The position numbers and the translations under genes are program-made. A model generated the notes under the pieces. It made no database searches, had not been told where the DNA came from, and saw only the letters and a program-made list of their open reading frames with translations. A stretch of DNA of 60,000 nucleotides, from contig NC_092672.1 in NCBI RefSeq assembly GCF_964355755.1, forward strand, positions 30,254,501 through 30,314,500, given 5' to 3'. Origin of the DNA: Antedon mediterranea (Eukaryota > Echinodermata > Crinoidea > Comatulida > Antedonidae). Numbering within the stretch: the first letter of the stretch is position 1; the number at the start of each line of letters is the position of its first letter. Positions 50,801 to 59,295 of this stretch are shown one piece after another.

Positions 50801-53800
50801 ACTTCTTGACACATGAATGAGCGTGTTTGGATGCCATCACCGCACGTTACAGAACACTGAAGAGAGAAAAAAGGAATTACAAATACATTCGGACTGAGGA
50901 ATTGTTCAATATTTAATTCATTTCAAAAATAAGTGTTGCTCTTGAAGTGTGAGGTTGTTGCAACCATATATAGTTATATGATTCTTTTTACGTTGATATG
51001 AAGCAAAATATTTACCGTAGACCATTCACCAGTAATGTATTCATACAGGATTGGACAGTCTGGATATCCACATGATTCGACCGTTTGTGGCCGAGTTCCT
51101 GAACACAGTGTAATTTCCACAATTGTTCCTGTTCCAACGATTAGACAGAATAACTCTCTTTCCCGGTAAGCACCAGTTCCACACGTTTCTGAACACTTTA
51201 ATAAATTATGATTTAAATATTATGAAAGACTGATATGCACTTGAGATTTAATATACAACACTTTTTTTAATTGAACATCATTTTATATTATATATGTTTG
51301 AAAATAATATTCATTTCATTTACCGATCCATATTCTCCGGTTACGTATTCGTATTCAACAACTGGACAAGTCCCAAGATTACATGACTCAACAGTGGTTG
51401 GTTGCTGCAATCCTTCACAATACGATTCGTCAACAGGGAAACTGTTGGTAGCCACTATGTAACACTCTACTAATGTTGCTACTCTGCTTCCTGCACCGCA
51501 ACTTACTGAACACTGCGATTGTATAGAAATAGAATAATTACTTTTTACTACAAATTTGTTGGAAAGAAAAAAGGAACGGAATTTTATATTAAGATAATAA
51601 GAATAAATTTTACTTAAAGTGTAAGAGTGAAATTTGTGGAGGCTTACCTCTGACCAATCAGTGACTCGGTATTCGAAAACAAGACACCCTGAAAGTGAAC
51701 ATGTCTGAGTTGTTGAAGGAGCTGTCAATCCTGAACAAAACCCTTCATCAACTGCTACCCCGGATAACACACCGGATACTACTTCCTGACACGTGACTAT
51801 GCGTGTTTGAGTACCATTGCCACAAGTTACGGGACACTAACAAGAAAAGGAAATACATTATTGACCGACTTAGTTACAGTACAGATAATTAGATGTCTGT
51901 TATCTTTTGGTATTTGGGTACTAACTTGAGAAAAAAACCAAGAAACTTACTGAAGACCATTCACTAGCAACATATTCATACACTGGGCAGTCTGGATATC
52001 CACACAATTCTGTACTCGCTGGTGCAGTTCCTGAACACAAGCCACTATCAACATTGGTTTCTGTGCCAACAACTCTGCAAATAACATCTCTTTCTCGATA
52101 CGCTTCAGTTCCACAAGTTTCTGAACACTATAAGATCAGTATTGTATTAAATGACTATTGATAGTTAACTCCGCCTAGGACGTTATTTGTGGTTTTAAAA
52201 TTACCTGTTATGTATTGACCATGATTTACCAAAAAGTAACACGCAGCATACTGTAGTACTGTAGTTTCAAATGCCTTTTTAAATGAATGTCACGTGTTCA
52301 AATTTTGTTTGTGCAAATACTTTAATTGTTTTCTTTGGCAGAAGATGACAAATGTAGCAGAATATGGAACATTTTTTTTATTGTGGTAAGCATTTTAGTC
52401 GCGTGCTACGCGACTCTACAACTCACTATGCCCGTCGGTTGGTCGGTCGGTAAACACTAACTTGAGCACGCGACTGCAGCCATGTATATGGCCTTGTTTA
52501 AATGAATTAAGAAATTATACATGATAATGTAAATGTACTTACATCACTCCATTCTCCGATGAAAAAGAAATATTCCAAAGGACACTCGATGATCTGGCAC
52601 GCCTGGGTTGATTCAATCACTCCCAGTCCACTCTCAAAACAAGTATTCAAGCTAACCTCTATGAAGGTCTCTAAGTTACGGCATTGAACCATTCTTTCTT
52701 GACTTCCAACTCCGCATGTGGCTGAACACTGAAAATGATTGAGTTGAATATGATATTAAGTCTAGTCTCTACATTTTCAAAGTATGGTAATTTTTCTGGC
52801 AGCTACCACCATTGATTTACTTTTGATAGTAATTTAATGTAATAGATTGTCATTATTACTTACTGTAGACCACCCGCTAACAAAATAGTCGTACAAGAGA
52901 GGACAGTCTGGATATGCACATGATTCCATTGTCTGTGGCGGAGTTCCTGAACACAATCCTATGTCCACATTGGTATCTGTGCCAACGATTTGACAGAATA
53001 GCTCTCTTTGACGGACAGCATCAAATCCACACGTTGCTGAACACTGGAAACAGAAAGTGAACATAGTGATAATGTACATACACTCTCCAAAATACTAATT
53101 AGTTATTACTTTATATTGTTATTTAATTATTATTTATATATTGCTCTATGAAAAAGGTGACTTTGAAAAAGAGAAAGCCGCCGTAGATATTTGTCACCAT
53201 TAGGCCCACGTAAACTAGATTTGTATACCCACACTGCTCCATTCTGAAACAAGATACTGGTATTCTGCGCAAGAACTGGCGATACATGCCTGGATACTGG
53301 AAACCTCACCGAGGCCATAGTTAATACAAAACAAGACGTCGACAGATGCCAGAGTACTGTCGTCTTGGCATGTTACTGATCTTGCTTGTGTATTGGTATC
53401 ACAAGAACACTGCAACAAATTCGTGGATATTAAAATTAAAAGTAGGTAGAAAACCACCTGCATATTATGCAGATCATGCTGTCCCTATACTGTGTAAAGT
53501 GTAATGACCTCCTCTATTTACTATTCTACTACAAAGTGTTTTCACTTCACAAAAAGTAGAAACTATTCAAAAATACTTATGTTATTAAAGTGAACGAATC
53601 AGTTCGTTAAGCTTGGTTTACACAAGACGTAAGGACAAATCACAAGCGTGAATTATTCGAACTGTCGCTTGTCATCGGTCAACTCGCTTGCGTTGCGTCT
53701 ACGTGTTAGTGGAACCAAACTTTAAAAAAGTTATCGAGAAGATTGAAATACTAATACGCGCATGCTCATAACTTGTTCATTTGATTCTCGCGAATAGTTA

Positions 53801-56800
53801 ATCTAACCGTCTGACATATTGCTTTACCTGAATATATATATATATATATATACTTACTTCACCCCAACTTCCAATCAAGTATGAATAAGAGACTACACAC
53901 TCCGGGAATGAGCATTCTTGAGTTGTGGATACCACCCCGAGTCCATTTTCAGCGCATGTATTGACATCAACAAACGTATTAGTATTTATGTCAAGGCATT
54001 CAACAGTTCTGTTTTTATATCCTGAACCACACGTGACCGGGCACTGAAATGAAAATTAATTTATTAATCAGAACTAAATTAAAATTTACTAATTTTTGAA
54101 ACATTTATTTGTAGTTAAATGTGTTGTAGATTGTGTTTTCTAACGGATATTACAGTTGTCAGTCTGTGACATCTAGACAATGCAATGGAACAATTATTGT
54201 GTGTAGGAATTGCATACATTGACATTTTGTCACACATGGCGTGTCATACCGCTAGAAGCGACACTCAAATAAAATCAAAACGCATTCTATTTGCGCTATA
54301 ATGAAAAGAAACAAGCATTAGTGCCTAAGATACTTCCAAGATTAAAAAAATGGGTACATGGTCCACATACAATGGAAATGCATTGTTCTTGACATAATTT
54401 TAATTTTGTCAAAACTACAAAAAAATACATCAAATTGAAAAAACGCTAGGCATATATGCCAATTGTTAAGATACTAATGAATACAAAGAACGACGCACAG
54501 TAATAAAATGAAACTTTATAGGCAATTATACTGTTTAAAAGTGGTTGATAAGACACGGCAAGTGAGCTGTGTGTAAGGTCTGCACCAAGTGGGTTTTACC
54601 TCTTGATTATAATAATAATAATAATAAACAGTATTTATATAGCGCCTAATGGATCACTGACCCCTCTAGGTGCTTTACATTAGACCTTAACTAATGGTAA
54701 TAAACTATCCCCCGCCGGACACCATTCCAGTATTTCTTAGTCGAGGTTTCGGGGATTATTTATATTTAAATTGATATTTTGTTTACTTTGAAATGATAAG
54801 AAATAAATGTTATGATGATGATGATGATGATGATCTTCCTTAGATTAAATTAAAGTTATTAGTTATTATTCTTTATTTTGGTCCAATATATAAAAACATA
54901 CATCAGAAATTCCTCTTATATACACTGCAGAGATAGTAACAAATATACATACAAAATACAAATCAATATAAATTCACATATAAAATATCAAAAATATAAA
55001 ATATCCGTGATGCCCCTGATAATATCTGCTATGTCTGTACCATACTATTCCACTTACCGCACTGAACTCGCTGACATCATATTCATAGGCTCCGCCTGGA
55101 CAGCTAACGGATTCACATTGTTCACTGGTGTAGAAGCCTTCCAAACTAAGTCCCTCACAGAATGAATAATCCACGACAGTGCCACTCTGCGTCTCTTGAC
55201 AGTAGACTACGCGAGTACGAGTTGCATCTCCACATGTTCTTGAACACTTTAAGATAAAATCATGAATATGAAAGTTTTGTGTTTTATGACGCGCAAAAAA
55301 TGTCATGGTAATACTTATTGCATAATATTATTTAAGATCGTTACATTTTAGTAAACATGCCCATATTCTAGTTGCGTAAATCCAGAGATGATATATTCTT
55401 GGAATGTGATTGTCCAATCACTGTCTTTTTAGTTGAGTATGAAAGCCTGGCTGACTCCGCCTTCCTGAACAGAATAGTCAAAACAGTTTTTCCTCCGGCC
55501 CATTCAACTCATAACCATCATTAATTGTACCCTAATAGTATATTCAAGTTATCAATAATTATCACTTACTTCTGACCAATCAGTTGTTCCAAATTCATAG
55601 GTAATCACAGCGCATGCTGGAACATTACATAGTTCTTCGGTGATGGCATTGACAAATGACGGCGATGAGGCACACAGTACAATATCAACAGTTTCCAAAG
55701 TGTCTGCATTTCGGCAGGAGACTTCTCTTGTACGGTAAGATAACCCACATGTTTCACTGCACTATATAATGGAGACCAACAATAACTTATGTTAATAGTA
55801 TAAACATATTCTTTGCATTGGTGCATTAATCAGAGAAATCTGTCTTTTTAATAGGAATTGGTCGATGATTTTACGGAGAAATATACAATAAACTCATAGT
55901 TCTGTGCGATAGATTCTGATGTAAATTTGTATTACAGTAGGGCTCCTATTAAGGTAAGAACAACAAAGGTTAAAAGTATAACTTTCAGATTACTTATTAT
56001 ATTTAATCACATACTAGGCCTATATACAGGATTGTAATCTTCTCATGCACTGACAATGCACAATCTTACATTCGCGAGTAAAGTAACATAGAAATTAGAT
56101 ATTCTTCCGGGGAAAGATTTGCATTTATCGATAGATTGAAACCATGGAGTATTGAAACTGTGCTTAAAAGTTACCGTAAACCTCCGTGTTTCAGTAATAG
56201 TTGGAAATAAATAAATGAATTAAACTTACATCTCCAAACTCTGTAAGATAATATTCATAAGTAGATATTTCAACAGGACAGCTTGGAAGCCCTGTGCAAA
56301 CTTCTTGTGAGCTTTCAACTGATAGACCAGAACAAAGGTCATCGGACACGAGACGATCCGTTTCAACTTCTCGACATTCCACATCACGTGATCTGAACGA
56401 ACTGCCACAAGTAGCCGAGCACTAAAATATATAAAACGCAACTATGTTATGTAATGTTAATGGTGTTTTTAGACCTAGCTCTGTATCGTTTGGCTCTAAG
56501 TCGTAGGCGTACTAACTGGCACTGCAGTTACATTTGGAGTTAATTAACATCTGCTAACAAATTGTATCCGCTTACAAATGTTGTATTAAGGGTGTTTTTA
56601 CGAACCAAAGTTAGCGTAACTTTGCACATGATGAAAATGATGAATACCTTGATAAATATTAAAACAAACTGTACATATTCGAGAAGCAAGTGAACGGCAG
56701 ATTCAAAAGAAAAAAACAATAATACTTCAGATATCCACATACCTAAATTTAAATACAAAATGCTAGCAGTGACATTTTTAAAAATAGTGCAAATAAATCT

Positions 56801-59295
56801 AGAATTTGAATTGTACTAAAATGAATATCTTACTTCTTCCCATTGTCCTGTGAAGTAATAGTATGTGACGCAGTCAACTTCTCTGCATTCTTGTGTTGTG
56901 TCGACAAGCTCTAGATTTGCACAAAATTCTAGATCTACGGTCATTCCCGACTCTACTAATTTACATGTCACTGAGCCTGTCTGTACTCCAGTTCCACAGG
57001 TCACTGAACACTGTTAAAAATACAAAGCATATTTATTAAAATTATGAAAACTTTCGTATTAAAAAAAATGATATTAAACGTGTACAGTTAGAAATGAAAG
57101 TATATGCAGTCGATTTTCAGAGCCTGGAACCAACAAAACAGTGTCGAGGAATCCAGTGAGAGAAACGTGTCAATTTTTGCTCATGCGCGCGCACAATGTA
57201 TTAACATGACTGTTCCTTTGGAAGTAGAAACCTAAACCCATTAAAATCTGCTCTAGGCGAATGTGTTGGCAGGCATCCATTTCCTAAGCTCTGATTGATT
57301 GCGTAATTTTAGCTTCCCAAAAAGTAGAAACTATTCGAATACAGTTTAGCTGAAGTAAAAACTCAAGGAACTCGCAGAAAAGGATTTGGAAGATGGAAAT
57401 GTGAATACGCATGCGTAAAAGCTGACGCTTCCGATTGGTGCAAAAAAAGAAACCAGTCTCCTTAATAGATAAAAATGGCACTTACCTCGCTCCATGAAAC
57501 GACTTCAAACGCATATTCATCTATAATTTCATCAGAACAAGGTTGAAGATTACATGTCTCCTCAATGGCAATGTTACCCAATTCAATACAATTGTTTAGG
57601 CTGTCTTCAATAAGACCGGTCACTGTGTTCCTACACTCTACCGTTCGTGTCATGAATCCTAGGCCACACGACATGGTACACTGAAATAAATTAATTGAAG
57701 AATCGTAGTAGTCTAGACCTTTTTTAATCATTAAGACATTGGTGAGACACCATAAAAGGAGTTGATGCGTGTCATTATGTTAATTATATACGTTTTCTAA
57801 TGCTAATGTTACACTCTAATGTGGCCATTTACAGATTATTTATTTCAAGAGAGTTTTAAGAATTATTTTCTTTGGTTTAAGACCTTGTCTCTGATGTTAA
57901 AAAAAAACACATGTTAATCTTACTTCACTCCATTCACCAATGACGTATTCATGACCAGAGGAAGAGACTGTCCCGCATTCGCTTAAACCACACGGTTCAG
58001 TTGTTTCAGGTAACGTCAGTGAATCACAGTTACTCAAGTCTTCGGCATTACCCGTGTCTACACTGATACAAGTCAACTCACGTGAACGGTACGCGTCGGT
58101 TCCACACGTTGCTGAGCACTATATGAATAATAAAAATAATCTTTACTGATAGTTACGTTACGAAAAAACTTTCGTAATGATTATATAATCGTTTCTACCT
58201 GTCCAGCTTACGGTGTATATACCTATTTACCTAATAATCCTTGCTTTTACTCGGATGGCATTTAATCGGTGAACATTAACTTATTTGCATGAAAATTAAG
58301 ATAACTTCGCATAAATGCGTTCTTAGATTATTTTATACCGGGTAAATATGATATTTATCTTCCAATAAGATTAAGATTACAATATTAAAAAAATATTTCT
58401 ACTTTTATTCTAGATATTCTTTCAATTTCGAGATCTACAATAGCCGAGGAGTTGTTGATAGCCGAGTGGTTAGGACACTTGACTGTCATACAGATAGACC
58501 CGGGTTCAATTCCCGACAACTAACAGTCCACTCAGCTGTAAATGAGTACCTGGTTGAAAATACTAGGGAGTAAAAAGGCGGCGTGGAAAGGAACTCGCCA
58601 CCCTACCACATAATGCCGAGGCTTAGTAAAATGAGCTCCTAACAGCATATTCCCCTACGTTCAGAGAACACGGGACTTGCCTTTACAACACACTAGGCCT
58701 ATTGTGAAAAGTTGTTATGTCGAAAGTCATCTAACATTGAATTGGGTGTGAACTCATAACAAACCGTTTGGGGCGCTAATTGTGCTTATTACACGCAGTG
58801 CTTTACCGTACCAGCTAATAATTCCTGGCGTATATATTATTTCAAACGCGAGTTTTCTACATTATTAACATTAAAATAGTACACTAATCAACTTGAAGTA
58901 TAATACAGTAGGCTACTTCACTAAATATAAAGGCCAATGTGATAGCATTCATGATTTTAGCAATTACTAAGGAAATGTATTTATTTATATATATTTATAT
59001 ATTATTTAGTTGATAGGTGGTTAAATGTTTACCATAATACTCTGACGTAGCCTAATTGTTTGTACTTTATTCTGAGTACAGTATATTGATACAACAGTAA
59101 GTCTAGAATGGGACATATTGGGTATATATTTAATTACGCGTGAAAGATAAAAGATAAACTTACATCACTCCATTCTGTGACCGTATACGCGTATGGTGCG
59201 CCGTTTACCACTGTAGGTTGCTCTAAAACAGAGAATATGGCACCCGCCATTATCACTCGTAGGCAGGTATTCATTGTACAACCGTATCTTCGTAT
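41163..59295 (-). CDS. Secreted TSP1-repeat/CUB protein, 41 exons, about 2,476 residues
   Basis: I traced 41 exons on the - strand. Exons 2-34 are each one phase-0 exon of 177-195 nt that begins with the codons for CSxTCG and ends at WSE/WST/YGS before a GTAA donor. The product is a probable signal peptide, 38 thrombospondin type-1-like modules and one C-terminal CUB domain, with stop TAA at 41165-41163. The modules resemble ADAMTS/ADAMTS-like TSP1 repeats: (W/Y)SxCSxTCGxGxxTRxVxC, then C...P...C....C. CSxTCG is the known O-fucosylation consensus. The likely place of action is extracellular matrix or cell surface. No metalloprotease, disintegrin or transmembrane segment is seen in the window, so this is not a visible ADAMTS; upstream exons beyond position 60000 cannot be excluded. 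The combination of many TSP1 modules with a CUB recalls ADAMTS13, but the arrangement differs. Two points are weaker: the 5' end and the exon 39 donor. Confidence 0.88.
42223..42379 (-). CDS. Last TSP1 module (exon 39)
   Basis: It begins CSVTCGGGVQTRTVEC and runs through CRYEACPEPY. The next exon needs a phase-1 donor. No GT gives a good one; the best phase-1 site is a GC donor, TATG|GCATGT (exon end 42223), which yields ...EPYDCG at the CUB start. A poor alternative is TTTA|GTTCTA a few bases further on. Without splicing the frame stops shortly after. The module is certain; the 3' border is not. Confidence 0.65.
42775..44128 (-). CDS. TSP1 modules with shifted intron positions (exons 35-38)
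   Basis: Exons are 43986-44128 (ends phase 2), 43603-43822 (phase 1 remainder in, ends phase 0), 43307-43455 (ends phase 2) and 42775-42997 (ends phase 0). Here two exons start upstream of the module Trp (YDFFLTGWSECDC and YQYRYDNTVWSECSVSC), so the usual intron between WSE and C is absent and a new one lies about 10 residues earlier. Joining phases fit exactly in both pairs. Confidence 0.85.
43160..43255. repeat. MITE family 2 copy, 5'-truncated
   Basis: Retains ACAAGCGACAGTCGC, CATTGGCCAACTCGC, GCGTTGCG and the right end AGCGGGAACCAAGCTTTAG; the left end is gone. Confidence 0.65.
44242..44975 (-). CDS. TSP1 modules after the A-B-C array (exons 33-34)
   Basis: Exon 33 is 44796-44975 (60 codons, CSASCGPNVQRTRSVEC, ends YTGWSS). 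Exon 34 is 44242-44436 (65 codons, CSETCGPNSVRTRDAIC, ends GEFGE). Both are phase 0 and outside the A/B/C classes. Exon 33 resembles exon 2 in TGNxxDxSNC, so the array may be embedded between related flanking modules. Confidence 0.88.
45237..46049 (-). CDS. A-B-C unit 7 (exons 30-32)
   Basis: A exon 45864-46049 (62 codons, CSTTCDVGTQTRIVTC, where the usual Gly after the second Cys is Asp). B exon 45534-45716 (61, CSVTCGAGTRTGTLTC). C exon 45237-45416 (60, CSETCGTDAFRQRELFC, ends GAWSA). This is the last regular unit and the most diverged. Confidence 0.9.
46157..46991 (-). CDS. A-B-C unit 6 (exons 27-29)
   Basis: A exon 46815-46991 (59 codons, CSVTCGNGIQTRTVTC). B exon 46482-46667 (62, CSVTCGSGIRTGTLQCYY). 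C exon 46157-46336 (60, CSATCGTDAYRERALFC, ends SEWST). Borders are canonical and phase 0. Confidence 0.9.
47193..47980 (-). CDS. A-B-C unit 5 (exons 24-26)
   Basis: A exon 47804-47980 (59 codons, CSVTCGNGVQTRPVTC). B exon 47498-47686 (63, CSVTCGSGIRTGTLQCYY, ends GQYGS). C exon 47193-47369 (59, CSATCGSDAFRGRELSC, ends GEWSA). All phase 0 with canonical borders. Confidence 0.9.
48140..48991 (-). CDS. A-B-C unit 4 (exons 21-23)
   Basis: A exon 48815-48991 (59 codons, CSVTCGDGIQTRSFTC, ends IDWTE). B exon 48442-48627 (62, CSVTCGSGIRTGTLQCYY, ends GQYGP). C exon 48140-48319 (60, CSVTCGSDAFRQRELFC, ends GEWST). The A exon is closest to unit 2. Confidence 0.9.
49162..49647 (-). CDS. A-B unit 3, C exon missing (exons 19-20)
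   Basis: A exon 49471-49647 (59 codons, CSVSCGGGTQTRIVTC). B exon 49162-49347 (62, CSVSCGAGRRVATVEC, ends TGEYGS). Only 170 bp separate the B exon from the next A exon, so a C exon is absent. Both exons and parts of their introns are closest to unit 1. Confidence 0.9.
49851..50856 (-). CDS. A-B-C unit 2 (exons 16-18)
   Basis: A exon 50680-50856 (59 codons, CSVTCGDGIQTRSFMC). B exon 50171-50356 (62, CSVTCGSGNRTGSLQCYY, ends GQYGS). C exon 49851-50036 (62, CSATCGTDAYRERELFC, ends GEWST). The A-B intron is enlarged by a 184-bp MITE (50446-50629), which explains the longer unit (1,209 bp against about 1,000). Confidence 0.9.
50446..50629. repeat. MITE family 2, complete copy
   Basis: Left end TAAGCTTGGTTCCCACTAG, right end CTAGTGGGAACCACGCTTTA, with inverted subterminal GTAACGCAAGGACGTAA / TTGCGTTACGTCCTTG. 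Flanks show TTAT on both sides. It sits in the A-B intron of unit 2 of the TSP1/CUB gene. Confidence 0.8.
51016..51836 (-). CDS. A-B-C unit 1 (exons 13-15)
   Basis: A exon 51648-51836 (63 codons, CPVTCGNGTQTRIVTC; a small internal duplication VVSGVLSGV). B exon 51324-51512 (63, CSVSCGAGSRVATLVEC, FPVDESYCEGLQQPTTVESC, ends TGEYGS with Tyr for Trp). C exon 51016-51195 (60, CSETCGTGAYRERELFC, CGYPDCP, ends GEWST). The 135-bp intron between A and B has no stop in frame. Confidence 0.9.
51951..52127 (-). CDS. TSP1 module 11 (exon 12), type C
   Basis: Fifty-nine codons, CSETCGTEAYRERDVIC then VVGTETNVDSGLCSGT and CGYPDCPVYEYVASEWSS. It is of type C and directly precedes the first full A-B-C unit. 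Confidence 0.9.
52394..52490. repeat. Probable dispersed repeat fragment
   Basis: GTCGCGTGCTACGCGACT and GAGCACGCGACTGCAGCC bracket CGTCGGTTGGTCGGTCGGT. The high CpG content and internal short repeats stand out from the neighbouring intron. Family not identified. Confidence 0.4.
52543..54043 (-). CDS. TSP1 modules 7-10 (exons 8-11)
   Basis: Exons are 53858-54043 (62 codons, CPVTCGSGYKNRTVEC), 53233-53409 (59, CSCDTNTQARSVTC), 52864-53043 (60, CSATCGFDAVRQRELFC) and 52543-52728 (62, CSATCGVGSQERMVQC). Exon 9 has lost CSxTCG. Exon 10 is already C-like (ELFCQIVGTDTNVD, YPDCP). Exons 8 and 11 share the GLGV...STQ(E/A)C pattern and look like a related pair. Confidence 0.88.
53608..53723. repeat. 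MITE family 2 copy
   Basis: Left end TTAAGCTTGGTTTACAC and right end TTAGTGGAACCAAACTTTA; the interior carries CGCTTGTCATCGGTCAACTC. It lies between exons 8 and 9 of the TSP1/CUB gene. Confidence 0.7.
54605..54730. repeat. 'TTATATAGCGCCTAATGG' dispersed repeat
   Basis: A (TAA)n run leads into TTTATATAGCGCCTAATGG, then CTCTAGGTGCTTTACATT, a partial palindrome. It lies in the intron between exons 7 and 8 of the TSP1/CUB gene. A (GAT)n microsatellite follows at about 54812-54834. Confidence 0.6.
55058..57010 (-). CDS. TSP1 modules 3-6 (exons 4-7), divergent
   Basis: Exons are 56834-57010 (59 codons, CSVTCGTGVQTGSVTC), 56230-56421 (64, CSATCGSSFRSRDVEC), 55570-55761 (64, CSETCGLSYRTREVSC) and 55058-55246 (63, CSRTCGDATRTRVVYC). 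Ends are GQWEE, TEFGD, TDWSE and SEFSA, so the module Trp becomes Phe in two cases. All borders are phase 0. None falls in the A/B/C classes described downstream. Confidence 0.88.
57251..57440. repeat. MITE family 3 relative
   Basis: GGAAGATGGAAATGTGAATA then CGCATGCGTAAAAGCTGACGC (57389 onward) is the inverted counterpart of the interior of the 38900 element, and CTCTAGGCGAATGTGTTGGC resembles its end. An unrelated insert seems to lie between. Confidence 0.5.
57486..58118 (-). CDS. TSP1 modules 1-2 (exons 2-3)
   Basis: Exon 2 is 57924-58118 (65 codons, CSATCGTDAYRSRELTC, ends VIGEWSE). Exon 3 is 57486-57680 (65 codons, CTMSCGLGFMTRTVEC, ends VVSWSE). Both are phase 0 with canonical AG and GTAAG borders. 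Exon 3 keeps the cysteine pattern but has CTMSCG in place of CSxTCG. These are the most N-terminal, divergent modules. Confidence 0.88.
58451..58690 (+). mobile_element. tRNA-derived SINE
   Basis: A tRNA-like head (58451-58520) has a 7-bp acceptor-type pairing (GTTGTTG/CGACAAC), an A box TAGCCGAGTGG (58459-58469) and a B box GGGTTCAATTCC (58502-58513). The anticodon stem does not pair, so it is not a working tRNA. A tRNA-unrelated body follows (CTCAGCTGTAAATGAGTACC, GGCGGCG). It lies in the intron between exons 1 and 2 of the TSP1/CUB gene, in the opposite sense. Confidence 0.75.
59164..59295 (-). CDS. TSP1/CUB gene exon 1: start codon, probable signal peptide
   Basis: ATG at 59274 opens MNTCLRVIMAGAIFSVLEQP, a plausible signal peptide with the hydrophobic core VIMAGAIFSVL. 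The exon then reads PYAYTVTEWSD and ends at GAT|GTAAGT, phase 0 into exon 2. On the 5' side a TTTTTTCTCTTTATATAG acceptor-like site ends at 59296, and the frame stays open back to it. The ATG may therefore lie in a second exon behind a 5' UTR exon, or the exon may be internal. I prefer the start because the residues upstream show no TSP1 pattern. Confidence 0.55.

Noticed and set aside
45237-51836. CRISPR-like array (regular ~1-kb repeats)
   Set aside because: The repeats are protein-coding exons with introns in a eukaryotic gene; unit size and content do not fit a CRISPR.
58451-58521. Functional tRNA gene
   Set aside because: A and B boxes and acceptor-like pairing exist, but the anticodon stem does not pair and a SINE body follows.
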